This document shows, piece by piece, positions 19,430 to 31,912 of a stretch of DNA of 64,000 nucleotides. The stretch is from positions 224,393,258-224,457,257 of the forward strand of contig NC_133666.1 of NCBI RefSeq assembly GCF_037893015.1, read 5' to 3'. The stretch is from Macrotis lagotis (Eukaryota > Chordata > Mammalia > Peramelemorphia > Peramelidae). A program made the translations under genes and the position numbers. The stretch's first letter is position 1. The number at the start of each line of letters is the position of its first letter. Under the pieces are notes generated by a model, which saw nothing but the letters and a program-made list of their open reading frames with translations, made no database searches and was not told the origin of the DNA.

Positions 19430-19975
19430 TGTGTTGCCCATCAATTGGGGAATGGTTAAGCAAGTTATGGTACATGAATGCTATGGAATATTATTGTACT
19501 ATAAGAAACCATAAATGGTCGGACTCCAGAGAAGCATGGAATGACTTACAGGATATGATGCTGAATGAAGGGAGCAGAACCAAGAGAATGATGCATACAT
19601 TAACAACATTGTGAAATGATCAACCTTGATGAAAGCAGCTCTCAGAAGTTCAGAGTAACAGGACAACCATATTAGACTGGCTATGAACAATGTTAACCCC
19701 ATCCAGAGGAAGAAAAACAAAACAAAACAAAACCAAACCAAAAACACCCTTCAGAATCTGATGAACACTACAAAAATTATCTCTTATGTATCTCTTTCCC
19801 TTAATTATAAATTCTCATACTGAAAATGAATAATCTGTAAACCTGTTTATCAAAAATTTGTATGTACAATGTTAACCTGTCTGCCACTGAGGGGATTAGG
19901 AAGGGAAAGTGGAAGGAAATTTTGCAACTTAAAAAAATAAATATCTAAAAATCATTTTAAAAAAATAGATGCAAT
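19430..19975 (+). mobile_element. L1 3' end (3' UTR) fragment
   Basis: CATCAATTGGGGAATGG, TATGGTACATGAATGCTATGG, GGAGCAGAACCAAGAGAATG and CAACATTGTGAAATGATC run in the same order as the 3' UTR of the other L1 copies in this window (compare 14790-15000), ending in A-rich sequence. 5'-truncated. Confidence 0.88.
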
Positions 19976-20139
19976 GGTATATAAATATTGTCAATTGTTT
20001 GGTGACATGATTGTTCCTTGTTCCAAAAGTAAACTTATAAGCTTTTAACCTGTTTCTTACATGCTCTGAAAATATTATTATAATTGTGACAACCTAATTA
20101 AAATTAGCAAGAAACAAACTGGTGCTTAGAACCATACAC

Positions 20140-21690
20140 TCGGTAGGGTCTTCTATCTTTCTTAAATCTTCAATTGTTCTCTTACCTATTGACTCCATCT
20201 CTACTGCCTTCAAACATATTTAAGTCTCCTCATCCTTAAAAAGCAAAACCCAAAGAAACAAGGAATACTATGAATGTTTTTATAAGACTACAATTTTTTG
20301 CAAACTATCATTCTATAGCTTTCTTCTCTTTCTCAAACTCCTAAAAAAATCAGTCTATACTCATTTCTTTGACTTCCTTTTCTCTTACTCCTCAACCCTT
20401 TGCAATCTGACTTCCAACCTCCTTTCTTCACTGAAACTGCTCTCTCCAAAGTTAATAATTATGAGTTACTTATCACCATGGCTGATAGTCTTCTTTTGGG
20501 TCCATATTCTTTGCCTAGCTGCCACATTTACTATTACTGACCACCTAGCCTAGAAACACTCTTCTATTTAGGTTTCCATGACAATATTTACCCTTCTCTT
20601 TACTGTTTGATTTTTTTTCATCTCCTTTTCTGGTTCACCATCCATATCATGCTTTATAGTTTGATAATGAAGCTCAATCCTAGGTCCTCTTCTTTTTTCT
20701 CTCTATCCTGTTTGTCAGATACATCATTAGCTCTTATCCTTTGTGAATGCTTCAGGCACTATATATCCAGCTCAAATCTATTCCTCTGGGATTTAGTTTC
20801 ACAACAACAATTGTATATTTGGTATTTCCAACTAGATGTTCCAAGGACATCTTGAAATTGGCATGTCCCAAGTTAAACTTAATATTTTCCTCCTAAATCT
20901 TGGCTTCTTCCAAACATCATCATCATTCTTCCAACTTCTCAGGTGTGTTATCCTTGATTCCTCACTCTTACTCCCCTGCATATTTAGCCAGTGGGACAAA
21001 TTTTGCCATTTTTCCATCACATCTTTTGAATCTGACACATTCCATATATTCACAAACTACCACTTTAATTTAGACCTTAATCACCTCTTTCCTAAGATAT
21101 TGCAACAACTTCTAAATTGATTATCTCTCCCTGCTTCATTGTGACCTCTAAATAAGCTAGTAATTTCTGCCAGTAATCTCCTCTTAAACACAAATCTGAC
21201 CGTTTAACTTCCATACTCAATAAACTCTAGTGGCTCCCTATTAACTCTAAGATAAAATATTTATCCCTCTGTTCAAATTTTTAAAATCCTTATCGTGGTC
21301 CCAATTGATCTTTTCAGTCTCACATTTTCCTTCCCTATATACTCTGCTATCACCAAACTGACCCTGGATTACTTCATTCTTCATATTCATGTCTTTCATT
21401 CCCTATATTTTTGCCTTTATACTGCTTATTTCCCATGTCTGGAATACACTCACTCTTGTCTGTTGCCTTTTAGCATCTCTTTTTCCTCAACATTGCAGAT
21501 TAAGTACCACTTTCTATATGAAACCCATTATTGTTCTTCTTTCCAACTATAATTTTATTAACTTCTCTTTATTTACACTACCTTTTAGCATGTACATTCT
21601 TATATACCAAATTATATAATTATATAATAATTATATAACTTCTTGTGAGTAGGAATCATTTTATTCTTTGTATATGTATCTCCTGCATAG
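20140..21690 (+). mobile_element. L2-clade LINE fragment (part of RT and 3' region)
   Basis: Landmarks in order are GGTCCTCTTCTTTTTTCTCTC (after the RT V-P-Q-G-S-V-L-G-P motif region), GACATCTTGAAATTGGCATG (H-L-K-L-N-M-S-K), GGTGTGTTATCCTTGATTCC (L-G-V-I-L-D-S), GTGGCTCCCTATTAACTC (antigenic W-L-P region), then the 3' end. This follows the CR1/L2-type RT seen in marsupial L2 elements. Reading frames are broken and no intact active site is visible. Confidence 0.7.
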
Positions 21691-21711
21691 CATCTGAAAT
21701 ATAACAGTTGT

Positions 21712-21970
21712 GGCTCAATTGCTTTTCATTCATGTCTGACTCTTTGTTACCCCATTTGGGGTTTTCTTAGCTAAGATACTAGAGTGGTTTACCACTTCCT
21801 TTTTCTCATGATTTTATGGAAGAGGAAATTGAGTCCAACAGAGTTAAGTGACTGATCTAGAGTCACACAGCTAGTAATTTTCTGAGGCTGTCCAGATTTG
21901 AACTCAGGAAGAGGAATCTTTGTGACTTCAGACCTGGCACTTTATCCCTTGTCCTATCTAGCTACCCAAA
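21712..21970 (-). mobile_element. MAR1-like tRNA-derived SINE
   Basis: CATGTCTGACTCTTTGTTACCCC, TTGGGGTTTTCTTAGC, CACACAGCTAGTAATTTTCTG and TGAACTCAGGAAG are the reverse of the marsupial MAR1 consensus (tail to head). Confidence 0.85.
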
Positions 21971-21999
21971 CATCAAAAGTTACCTAATAAACTTTTGTT

Positions 22000-22940
22000 T
22001 GTTAATTGACTAAGGCAAAATAATTCCTATTCTATAAGTATATATATATCTCAAAATATCCTTGAGAATTGATGAAATAAACTAAACTAGAAACTAGATC
22101 ATAATGACAGACACAACTGCACCCACAATAGCTGGATGACTTTGTAAAAATTTAATAATTTTTTTAGCCGTTTTTGCACTGGACTTTGAATCAACATGTT
22201 ATATGGGATAAAAAGTTTTCAAAATATGGAACAGTAAATCAATTTAGGGGAATTCAACATCAGTGTCGTTCTGTTTGATACTGCAATTACTCTGACATGC
22301 TTTCAATGGGTCTATATAAGAGGAGCTTGCATCTTAATACTCTTACTCAGTTACAAAAAAATAGTTATTTTATCTTCCTGTATAGTTATCTGAAGAAAAA
22401 AAACAGAAAAGAGTAATAGAAGAACAACTTGTCCCAGAACCATTTGGATCTTAACTCTAACTTAACTCTAATCTAAACATCTAATAAGATGAAAAGAATG
22501 AGGAAACAATAACAACAATAGACAAATGTTATCTATGGGAATAGTAATACCAGTCTAATTTCTTGAAAGTTGATTCAAAAGCAAAGACTATTTTCTTTTA
22601 TAGACTTAGTATTTCAAAGTCAAAATTCTTGTCTCTGGGATGAGAGAGTTCTTTGAAAGCAGAATAAATGCCTATCAATCTCAAGGGGGAATTTCTTTGT
22701 AGAGACCAAGGACAATGAACCTTATCTTACCACTCCTCCCTTGAAAAATAAAGGCCATTATTTAGACAACTCAGAGGAAAGTTAGAATTTTCTCCTGAAT
22801 TTGTCCTTTACTTTTCCACCTATTTTGGTATTGAAGATATTGGCCAGAATTTTCCATATGAACAACAAAAGACTGACCATGAATTCTGCTCACTCATACA
22901 AAGAGAATGACTATTTATCAAGTCTAGTCACTTTTGAATT
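22000..22940. other. Unassigned intron sequence
   Basis: No recognised repeat or exon; ordinary AT-rich sequence. Confidence 0.45.
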
Positions 22941-22947
22941 ATATATG

Positions 22948-23185
22948 TTATCGTTATTCAGTCATTTCAGTCATGACCAAATCCTTATGATTCCATTTGG
23001 GGTTTTCTTAGCAAAGATACTAAAGTGATTTACCACTTTCTTCTCTAGCTCATTTACAGATGAGGGAAATGAGGCAAACTGAGGCAGGTTCAAACAGCTG
23101 ATAAAGTGTCTGAGGTCATATTTGAAGTCTGATCTTCCTGATAGCAGATTGGGCACTCTATCCACTGGGCAATCCAGATGCCCAA
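22948..23185 (-). mobile_element. MAR1-like SINE
   Basis: TCAGTCATTTCAGTCATGACC, TTGGGGTTTTCTTAGCAAAG, GAGGGAAATGAGGCAAACTG and GGGCACTCTATCCACTGGGC, in MAR1 reverse order. Confidence 0.85.
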
Positions 23186-23377
23186 CTGAATTAGATGATC
23201 AGATACAAATTTAGATTAAAAAGGGTGAATTGTATTTTTTAGCTTCCTAAGTGACCCTCAGCTAAAAAAAAGTTTCAACTTCTAGTATTATTCCTTAAGA
23301 ACTGAAAAATAAACATAAATTTAAATTGAAAGGAAAATATTTTCAGTGAATAAAGGAGAGGAAAACAAGACTTCACT

Positions 23378-23520
23378 TTTTTATTTATTTAAGGCAATGG
23401 GATTAAGTGACTTGTCTTAGGTCACACAGGCAATTATTAAGTGTCTGAGGCCAGATTTGAACTCTGGTACTCCTGACTCCAGGGCTGCTGCTCTTATCCA
23501 CTGTGCCACCTAGTTGCCCC
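23378..23520 (-). mobile_element. tRNA-derived SINE (WSINE1-like)
   Basis: T-rich start, AAGGCAATGGGATTAAGTGA, CAGATTTGAACTCTGGTACTCC, ending CCACCTAGTTGCCCC. Confidence 0.93.
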
Positions 23521-23539
23521 AACAAAAAGACTTTAACAA

Positions 23540-23541
<2 letters not shown>

Positions 23542-23586
<45 letters not shown>

Positions 23587-23638
23587 TCTCTCTCTCTGTC
23601 TCTCTTTCCCCCCCTCTTCACACACACACACACACACA
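23542..23638. repeat. (GT)n-(CT)n-(CA)n compound microsatellite
   Basis: About 22 GT units (23542-23585), a CT/pyrimidine stretch with a C6 run, then about 10 CA units (23619-23638). GT and CA arms are complementary and could pair. Confidence 0.97.
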
Positions 23639-23919
23639 TCCATAATCAAAGTGTTAATATTAGTTCAAAAGTTGTATGTGCATGACTTCATACAAGTTTC
23701 ATTTATTCTGAGAGACAATACAAAGATTGTCAATGTGCTCATTTGAAATAAAATGCTATTAAAATTTTTCTAATAAACTAAGAAAACTATTATTTATATT
23801 TTACTTCAGATATTTATTATTTCTTGACCCTAAATTATGAAAGCAATTTTTATCCTATTCAAACTTCCTTACATTTTCTTATCATAAGGTCCCATTTCTC
23901 TACCTATTGTAATAACAAC

Positions 23920-24225
23920 AATAATAATGGCTAGTATTTATTGTTATAAACATATATATGTAGGTTTGCAAAATGCCTTACAAATATTATCTCATTTTAT
24001 TCTCACAACAACTTTTGGAGGTTACTATTATTAGCATTATTTTTTATTATCATTATTATTGTTGTTGTTGTTATTATTATTATTATTCCTAATTTTTAAC
24101 AGATGAGAAAACTGAAGTAGACAGAGGTTAAGTGATTTTCCCAGGGTCACTTAAATACTATGTATCTGGGGTTGGATTTAAGCTCAGGAATTCCTGACAT
24201 TGTGTCTATTTCTCCATACTCTATG
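23920..24225 (-). mobile_element. MIR/MON1-like SINE with (TTA)n/(TTG)n expansion
   Basis: TATTATCTCATTTTATTCTCACAACAAC, CAGATGAGAAAACTGAAG, GAGGTTAAGTGATTTTCCCAGGGTCAC and TTAAGCTCAGGAATTCCTGAC give the reversed MIR/MON1 core and head. A trinucleotide run at 24040-24090 sits inside. Confidence 0.75.
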
Positions 24226-24228
24226 GAG

Positions 24229-24231
<3 letters not shown>

Positions 24232-24285
<54 letters not shown>
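24232..24285. repeat. (AT)n microsatellite
   Basis: About 27 AT units directly after the SINE head. Confidence 0.97.
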
Positions 24286-24292
<7 letters not shown>

Positions 24293-24511
24293 TAATGGAG
24301 AAAATAACATCAAATATTATACAATTATTTTTGTAGTAATGTTCTATAAAGTACAAAAATATAGGAGGTGATTATAAAAATATCAAAAAATGAAAAAAAG
24401 GCATGTTTGACGGAAAAACTCTTTCTTCCAAGTTACCTCCTGACCATTTTAACAAAAATACCTCTTGTAATATACTTTATGATCCTAAAGAGTTTTTGTA
24501 ACTCATACATT

Positions 24512-24525
24512 TTGTGTGTTTGTGT

Positions 24526-24569
<44 letters not shown>

Positions 24570-24580
24570 GTGTGTGTGTG
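24512..24580. repeat. (GT)n microsatellite
   Basis: GT repeats with three short interruptions (TTT, TAT, TGC). Confidence 0.95.
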
Positions 24581-24699
24581 GTTAGTTCTACGAGTCAATT
24601 TAGGCCTAAGTTTCAAAAAAATGAGTTTTATTAGAGTTTATGCTGAATGCCAACATGCATTTTTTAAAATTAGCAGATTGAAATATGCAGAAATGATAT

Positions 24700-24840
24700 T
24701 TCAAAATAATTTATTGAATATTAATATAATAAATATTGAATATATTACATATTGAAATAAGTTATATATTGTATATGCATATATATGTATAAGTTATATA
24801 AAATATATGTATATGTTCAATATATATATATAAATAATAT
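24700..24840. repeat. AT-rich low-complexity tract
   Basis: Alternating TATA/ATAT and ATTGAATAT motifs over about 140 bases. Confidence 0.8.
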
Positions 24841-25428
24841 GGATTGATAGATAACTGCATTTCTATATAGTCAGTTTTCTTTGTAATCCTAAGCATTTAA
24901 AAATATTATTCTCAGAACAGATTCATAGGCTTCATCAGACCACCAAAAATATCTATGTCACAAAATGATTAACAACCCCTGCTATAAAAAGAAGGATGTC
25001 TCTGGGTCTATAGACTGGATTTTTACTTCAACTATCTGTGCCATACAAACACCAATGTCCCCAGATCATTTCATGAGATAGGGCAACATAAAATGGCTTT
25101 CCTTTATATACAGAAAACACTGTATCACTGGTGTAGGCTAGTGATGCCTCCTAAGCTTTTTTAAAGAGATTCAAATGGGAGGCAAGGTTTTATCATTCCC
25201 AAATCTCTCCTTTGGGACATTTGAGCATTATAGTTTATTGAAGGGATGAAGAAGGAAGAAAAGGTAGGAGAAATGGATGGGGGGGGGGGGAAGGGAAGAA
25301 GTCTGGCTCATTCAAAGGATTAAGTCTGAGAGGCATTCTTATCTGAATATTTTTAGAATAGTAAATAACAAAGAGGTCCTTAAGTTGTTTCATCTCCAAA
25401 CATTAGAGCATGCTGTATAGCTATAGTA

Positions 25429-25691
25429 TGAGAGGTAGTTGAATGGCTTAGTGAGTAGAGTATTGGGTCTGAAGTCAGGAAAACCTAAGTTCAAATCCTG
25501 CCTCAGACACTTACTTAGCTGTGTGACCCTGGGCAAGTCACTTAACCTCAATTTGTCTTACTCTACTAGAAAAGAAAATGGTAAACCAGTCCAGTATCTT
25601 TGCTAAGAAAACCATATGGACAGTATGGTCCATGGAATCATGCAGTGTCAGACACAAGTGAAAGAATGAACAACACAAAGAATTAATACAC
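25429..25691 (+). mobile_element. MAR1-like SINE with target duplication
   Basis: GTTCAAATCCTGCCTCAGAC, GTGTGACCCTGGGCAAGTC, then CCAGTATCTTTGCTAAGAAA and GTCAGACACAAGTGAAAG. AGCTATAGTA flanks it at 25419-25428 and 25692-25701. Confidence 0.88.
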
Positions 25692-25701
25692 AGCTATAGT
25701 A

Positions 25702-26760
25702 AGAAGTAAAATAATAGTGAGTGATAAAATATATGTTCACTTTGTAGATCTCAAGTGTCTTAAACAAGTTAAGACTTATGCAATGTCTTGATATGGTTAA
25801 GATAGATTAGCAGGCAAGAACAAGGGCTAAAACACCACTAATAAGAGTTACACAGTCTCAGGACTTTTCAAGGAACTAGAGTTGTATCATCTCTGATCCA
25901 AAGTTCAAGTCCAAGAAGATAGGTAAAATAGTAATTATTTCAGCAATGAAGTGTTAACCTTCATGATAAATATCTATGGATTTCATTATCAGTCCAGGGT
26001 TAACTCAAAGATATTTCTGATAAGGTGAATTTTTACTTTTCAAAGAGAAATAAAGAAGCTTGGACTAGTTTTATCTAGTTTTGAATTGGAAGGAATATCA
26101 AGGAGCTGTGGAACATCTGGAGGAGGATGATATGATGACGAGACTCAAAGCATTACATGAAGATTGATTAAATAAACTGGAGGCTAGATTAGAGAAGTAG
26201 CTAAAATAGTCAATAGAATCCTAAAAAGGTAAATTTGAGTAATTGGAAAGTTTTGAATGATGATTTAATGTTAACATTAATAATGGGAGAAAAAACAAGT
26301 ATCCTTTCAGAATCTTAACATCTACTGAGGGTATAAATTATAGCAGTATAAAAGGTAAAGCAGGCAAAAAAAGAAAACCAAAGGACCTGTTGTAAGAACA
26401 TGAAGAGGGGGAAAGGAAAAAAGAGCTAATGAACAAAATAGAAGGAGGAAGAAGGGGATAAGATTTGCTAATTTTCAAAATTAGGGTACCTGAGCAGAAG
26501 AATGTAACAATATGAAGAAAGAAGAAGTGGCAGTGAGCATTCAATGAGTCTCATTCTGATATGGAAAGAGTTGAACATATGCACACAGTTTAGAAATATA
26601 TAAAAATCAACTTGAAACAAGACAAGTTAGAAGGCAAGGTTAACAAGGAAGAAAATATGGGTGACAAAATAGCTTCAAGCATAATGATCTTCATGATCCT
26701 GTTGGAGAGGGATTAAAGAATGAAAACAAGGAAAAAGAAAACCAAAGAACTAGAATCCTA
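25702..26760. other. Intron with possible faint L2-type antisense remnants
   Basis: About 1 kb of purine-rich sequence. Parts such as AGATTAGAGAAGTAGC near 26188 resemble antisense L2 but are too worn to call. No exon seen. Confidence 0.35.
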
Positions 26761-26767
26761 CCATCTG

Positions 26768-26944
26768 AGGAAAAGCTGAACCAGTCATGATATATGAATG
26801 TAATGGAATATTATTGTACTATAAGAAATGAAGAAAGATGATGATTTCAGATAATCCATTGTAGCATGAACTGATGAAGAGTAAAGTGAGCAAAACAGAA
26901 AGAATAATTTTCACAAGGAAAATAACAGTGTAATAAAAATAACT

Positions 26945-26982
<38 letters not shown>

Positions 26983-26985
26983 TAA

Positions 26986-27021
<36 letters not shown>

Positions 27022-27040
27022 GACCTATGACGAAGCATAC
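26768..27040 (+). mobile_element. L1 3' UTR fragment with (TA)n and (CA)n
   Basis: ATATGAATGTAATGGAATATTATTG, CTATAAGAAATGAAG and AGTAAAGTGAGCAAAACAG match the L1 3' UTR. (TA)n at 26948-26978 and (CA)n at 26988-27019 follow. Confidence 0.75.
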
Positions 27041-27368
27041 TAGAAAAAAAAATCTCACGAAAAAGAAATACATTTGTTTAGATTTGTTATAATTAACCTT
27101 GCTTATTTGGTACAAGTTTTTTTAATTTTTTTCTTCATCTCTTGGTTTTAATTGGGAGTATTAGGAAAAATGGAGAGGATGCATAAAATAGTAATGCCAA
27201 ACAGAAAAAAAAAAAGAGGATCACTGAAATATTTTCTAATTCATAAAAGAGAACAAAGGAAGTTCAGAAGGAAACACTGTCAAGCAACATAATTTCAAAA
27301 ATTATATTGTTTTATTATATAAAGTTGCATACATATGTTTATTAGACTGTATTGGGATTTATGATACA

Positions 27369-27514
27369 CTTTTTTTTTAATTATCTATTTAAGGCACTGG
27401 GGTTAAGTTTCTTGACCAAGGTCACAATTATTAAATGTCTGAGACTGGACTTGAACTCAGATCCTCCTGTCTCCAAGTCCAGTGCTCTATCCACTGCACC
27501 ACCCAACTGGCCCT
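27369..27514 (-). mobile_element. tRNA-derived SINE (WSINE1-like) with target duplication
   Basis: (T)n, TTTAAGGCACTGGGGTTAAG, CTTGAACTCAGATCCTCC, ending ACCACCCAACTGGCCC. TGGGATTTATGATA occurs at about 27354-27367 and again at 27514-27527, with further matching ACTTT after one mismatch. Confidence 0.93.
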
Positions 27515-27639
27515 GGGATTTATGATATACTTTTTAAAAAATCAAGCACTAAAATGATTCATAATTTTATATAAAATTTTCTTTTTGCTGGGTATATAGA
27601 AACTTTTTTTGATTTGTAAGTTCAGGGGAAAAAAAAAGC

Positions 27640-27780
27640 AAAATAAGAAAAATACCCAAGGTTTAGAAAGATTAAGACAACATGTACAAGGCCACACACA
27701 AAGTTCATAAGTGTCAAAGGTATGATTTGAATCCAAGTCTTCTAATCCCAAGACTAATCTTCTATCCACTGGTTTGTATT
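27640..27780 (-). mobile_element. MIR-like SINE fragment
   Basis: CAAGGTTTAGAAAGATTAAG, ATTTGAATCCAAGTCTTC and CTTCTATCCACTGG give a degenerate reversed SINE. Confidence 0.55.
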
Positions 27781-27789
27781 TCTTCTCTT

Positions 27790-29025
27790 ATCAAATGGAA
27801 TCAGTCAATGTAGAAATGTTTATTAAAATTCCTCTGCTAAAATTTTATAGACAATATTTTTTTTCAAAAATCACTAAAACCCATAATGCCTGTTGACCCA
27901 GCCTGGATAAGGCATGGAATTTTTGAAGTACTGGCAGAAGTATTTAATGCCAGGTTGATATATTTGGTCACATTTATGTAAAATAAAATTAGAAGGTAGG
28001 TCTTTTTCCTGACTCATTTTGTTGTAACCTTAATTTTATTATCTACAATACCACTAAGATTTAATACAATTTTCCCATTTTTATAACCCTTTTTTCTTGT
28101 CAATAATAGAACAATGTTAGCACTCCCATTCTACATAATACACTTCTTGAAAACGGGTCATTTTGGGTGTGTTTTTGTCTTAAAGACACTACTAACCCCA
28201 TATGATTTGCAATATTACAATGAAATGAATACAACAGCTGTTAAAGCAAAAGAAATTCACCACAGAGTTTGTATTCAAAACTGAATCTTTCAGAAATAAA
28301 AAGTATTTCAAGGAAACTAGATGATATGGGTAAGAAAAGATATTTTTATACATGTAAATTCCTAAAAAAAATTCTATCATGACATTAAGTGAAAACAGTA
28401 AGAACTAAATGTTCACTGATTTGAAGGGGATTTTGTGTACTAATATTTTTATAATAGATGCTTATTAGGAATCTACAATAAAGTGAAATAATATTTTAAA
28501 AACATATATAGTTTCAATCATTGAAATCCTAACATATACTGAGAAAAGAATGTCATATTTTTTCTCCAAAATTTTGGAAGTTAAATCATTGAGGGAAAAA
28601 AATGGAAATTAAGTAATATGTACAGGTTGTCACAGAGTCTTAAAACTGGCAGAGTTTTATCATTTCTTTATTATAAGAATCCTAAATATAGCTCACTACT
28701 CTTTTTCCTGTAAGAATAGCCTCTCATAATTCACTCTCTGGATATAAATGAACTAAAATCTCAGGGAGCCTCTGTTTTAGCAACTCATAAATGGTAATTG
28801 AACTCTATATGAAATTTGCAAGGATATACTTTTATATTACAGTCCTCAATAGTCAATATTTTTTTAAGAAGGGAAGTCAGTCTTTTTTATTATTAATGCT
28901 AATGGTTTAAAAAAGTCTACATATGGTATTACAGTGAAATAAAAACATAAATCTTATTCATGCTTTGCAAGAACAAAATAATAAGTGGATTAAAAATAAA
29001 GATTCAAAAATCATAGCAACCTGTG
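27790..29025. other. Unassigned intron sequence
   Basis: About 1.2 kb of AT-rich sequence without recognisable repeat, exon or RNA gene. Confidence 0.45.
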
Positions 29026-29034
29026 ATTAACAAT

Positions 29035-29230
29035 CATTCTATGTACATTATCTCATTTGATTTTAATTTAAAACCCTTCAAAGAAGGCATGGTTAATTTT
29101 GTTACCTCCATTTAAAAGATGAAGAACATGAAGCAAGGATAATTTAAATGAGTTGACTAAGGTAATGTTTATGCGTGGTAGAAATGGAACTAGGTACCAG
29201 GTCTTCTGATATTGTCCATAAAATATGCTG
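29035..29230 (-). mobile_element. MIR-like SINE fragment
   Basis: ATTATCTCATTTGATTTTAA, CATTTAAAAGATGAAGAAC and CCAGGTCTTCTGATATTG fit a worn reversed MIR/MON1. Confidence 0.5.
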
Positions 29231-29668
29231 ACTCCCTTATATAATATTTTCTTCCTTTAACATTTTTAATAGTTTTAATCTATATTTGTAAGGAATAACA
29301 ACTAAATGTTTCTTAAAATAATGATGAAAATGTTTCTTAAAATAATGCTACATTGTTTTTTTACCTTATCCTTAGGGTAGCTGATCATAACCTTGCAATA
29401 AATTTAATAATATCATGATAAAATTCTAAATTTTTAAGAACTATTACTAAATTTTAGATTTACCACACAACAGTTTTAATACTTTTCAGTTTCCTCATGA
29501 GTTACAAATGGAGTTTGGACTAAGGCCCCTTCCAACTATAAATCTAGGATCTTGAGATTCCAATACTAATACCTCATCTTTTTTATAGGTGTCTCCTCAC
29601 AACTTTCCTTTGAATTAAATGAGTAAAAATATCACATTATCCCAGTTTTACAGTTAAGAAACTTTTTC

Positions 29669-29907
29669 TTGTTGAGTCATTTCAGTCATATCTGACTCTT
29701 TATGACACCATATGGGATTTTCTTGACAAAGATTCTGAAGTGATTTGCCATTTCCTTCTTCAGCTCATTTTACAGATGAGGAATCTGAGGCAAATATAAA
29801 GTGACTTGTCCAAGGTCACAAAATTTTAAGTGTCTGAGACTAGATTTGAGCTCAGGAAGATGAGTCTTCCTGACAACAGGTGTACCATGGCACCACCCAA
29901 CTGCCCT
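29669..29907 (-). mobile_element. MAR1-like SINE
   Basis: GAGTCATTTCAGTCATATCTGAC, CATATGGGATTTTCTTGAC, TTACAGATGAGGAATCTGAGG and GGCACCACCCAACTGCCC, in MAR1 reverse order. Confidence 0.88.
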
Positions 29908-30014
29908 TACAGTTAAGGAAACTAGAGCTAAATGAGAACCCATCTTCACATTGTCAGTGCTCTAAGTTTCAGGGCCAAAACTAAAGCTATAGCCTTTGAC
30001 TCATGGTTATAGTG

Positions 30015-30235
30015 GAGAATAATAACTCTGGAAACAGAGGACCTCCCAGTTTATATATCTCACCTGTGAAGTTCATTATTTGTGTGATCTTTTCCAAGTG
30101 ACAACCTCTGTCTGCCTTAGTTTCCTCATCTGTGAAATGGTGATGATAATAACCCCTACCTCTGAGAGTTGCAATGATGACAGAATGAGATAATACTGGT
30201 AAAGTATTTTTAAAAACTTAAAGCTAGCTACTATA
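30015..30235 (+). mobile_element. MIR/MON1-like SINE
   Basis: GTGTGATCTTTTCCAAGTGAC, CTTAGTTTCCTCATCTGTGAAATGG, ATAATAACCCCTACCTC and GAATGAGATAATACTGG follow the MON1/MIR order. Confidence 0.75.
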
Positions 30236-30239
30236 ACCA

Positions 30240-31495
30240 GGATAATATAACTCCAAGCAGAGTGTTTTTCCACTATGCCATGATGTCTTCAATAAAAATT
30301 CTTTTTTTTTGTAACGAATGACTAGGCAAGCTTCATCCTCTATATTGTAAATTCTTCCCAAACCTCCTTAAAGATATTCACTAGGAGAAGGAAATGACTT
30401 AGTATAAAGTCTATGCTTCTAGGATTTATCACATTTGGTGATTGATTCAGCTCATTGATTCTAGTTCTTTTGTAAAGGTCATTGAAAAAAATGTACTGTG
30501 CAGTGGATAATTCAATAACTACTTTTAGACATAGCCCAAGGTACTCAACATTAAATGGAAAAGTCAAAATTATCTAATGGATCTGCTGACCTGTGCCACC
30601 AAACTAGACAACTCAGTACAAAGGCTTTTCGGATCACCTGACATTTGTCAGCTGTTCCTCTCATTGTTTTTTATGACTAAATATTATAAAAATAATGAGA
30701 TTAAAAATTATCTGTGAAATATCACATACAGAGAGAAGCAGAAAAAGACAGAGAGAGACACAGTCCAAACAATACAAATACCAATGCAGATATTGTTGCC
30801 ATGATTATAAAACCTAGTTTTTACTGCTATCCAATCTCTTTACATAGCTCAAACAAAGTCTTGTAATAGTTTTGTTATACTTTGGACCAGATGTTGCATT
30901 TGCATAAACTAATGACTAAAATAAGGATACCACCCCTGAAAAAAGGCACAGATTTTGATGAAATCTCCTCTAATCTAAGAAGCAACTTCCCAGAATTCTC
31001 AAGCATTCAGGGCTTTGGTCCTGAACTAGGTCAAAGAAATGAAAAAAGTCTTCCATTACTGATGTTAGAGCTGGGTGCTAGAGCAACAATGAAAATAGCA
31101 AAGAAGAAGGGGGGGAATGAAGATTTAGAAAACACTTAATATCCCATAAACGGTGAGATTGATCTTCAGAAAGCTAAGGTGAAGAGAATACAAGCAAAAA
31201 AAAAGTGGAGTGATGACAGTAATAAAGATCAGAGGTCATTGTGATGATTCGAAGTGGCAACAAGAATAGCAATCATCAGCTACTCTGGGCCAAAAACTAA
31301 ACTATCTCTCCATATAGTTATTTAAATCACTCTAGCCATATGATGCATACATATAGTCAAAAACATAACAGTTCCTTCATAGATTATTTTAAATCAATCA
31401 GATCTGGAATTTCATTTTGTGTGGGGAACTTCCAGGGAGGAAAGTGCCCCCTCTTGATAGTTATATTGCTTCTACAACTTTCAGTCTTAGGAAAT
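30240..31495. other. Unassigned intron sequence
   Basis: No repeat recognised. An 85-codon open frame at 30882-31139 (+) shows no family resemblance and no splice context, so I do not call it a gene. Confidence 0.4.
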
Positions 31496-31504
31496 TAACT
31501 GGGA

Positions 31505-31625
31505 GCACTGAGAGGTTAAGTGATTTGTCTAGGACCACATAATCAATACTCATCAGACACAAAGTATGAACAAAGGTATTTTCCATTCCAAGATCAGTTC
31601 TTTATCTACTTAACCAGGGCTGCTT
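31505..31625 (-). mobile_element. MIR-like fragment
   Basis: GAGAGGTTAAGTGATTTGTCTAGG with TTCTTTATCTACTTAACCAGG, a degenerate reversed SINE core and head. Confidence 0.5.
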
Positions 31626-31784
31626 TTTAGTATGTCTTTCTATAGGTGTGTATTTATTAATACATATGTATTTATATGTTGATTAGCCTTAATTTTGATC
31701 ATTTGTAAATTTTGGGAAAATAATAAACTATATATTTTGCAGTATTTCAGAACTTTAGGGATATATATGTATCAGTATGTGTAT

Positions 31785-31912
31785 ATACATATATATATAT
31801 GTGTGTGTGTGTGTGTATCTATATGTATGGATCGATCAGTCTATCTATATATCTATGTATGTATGTATGTATGTATGTATGTATGTATGTATGTATCTCT
31901 CTCTCTCTCTCT
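31785..31912. repeat. Compound microsatellite (AT)n, (GT)n, (ATGT)n, (CT)n
   Basis: ATAT and GTGT runs at 31785-31817, an ATGT tetranucleotide array at about 31853-31894, and CT units at 31896-31912. Confidence 0.95.

Noticed and set aside
20607..21619. Overlapping plus-strand frames rich in Phe/Leu/Ser as membrane proteins
   Set aside because: The sequence is a degenerate L2-clade LINE; pyrimidine-rich strand composition gives the hydrophobic look.
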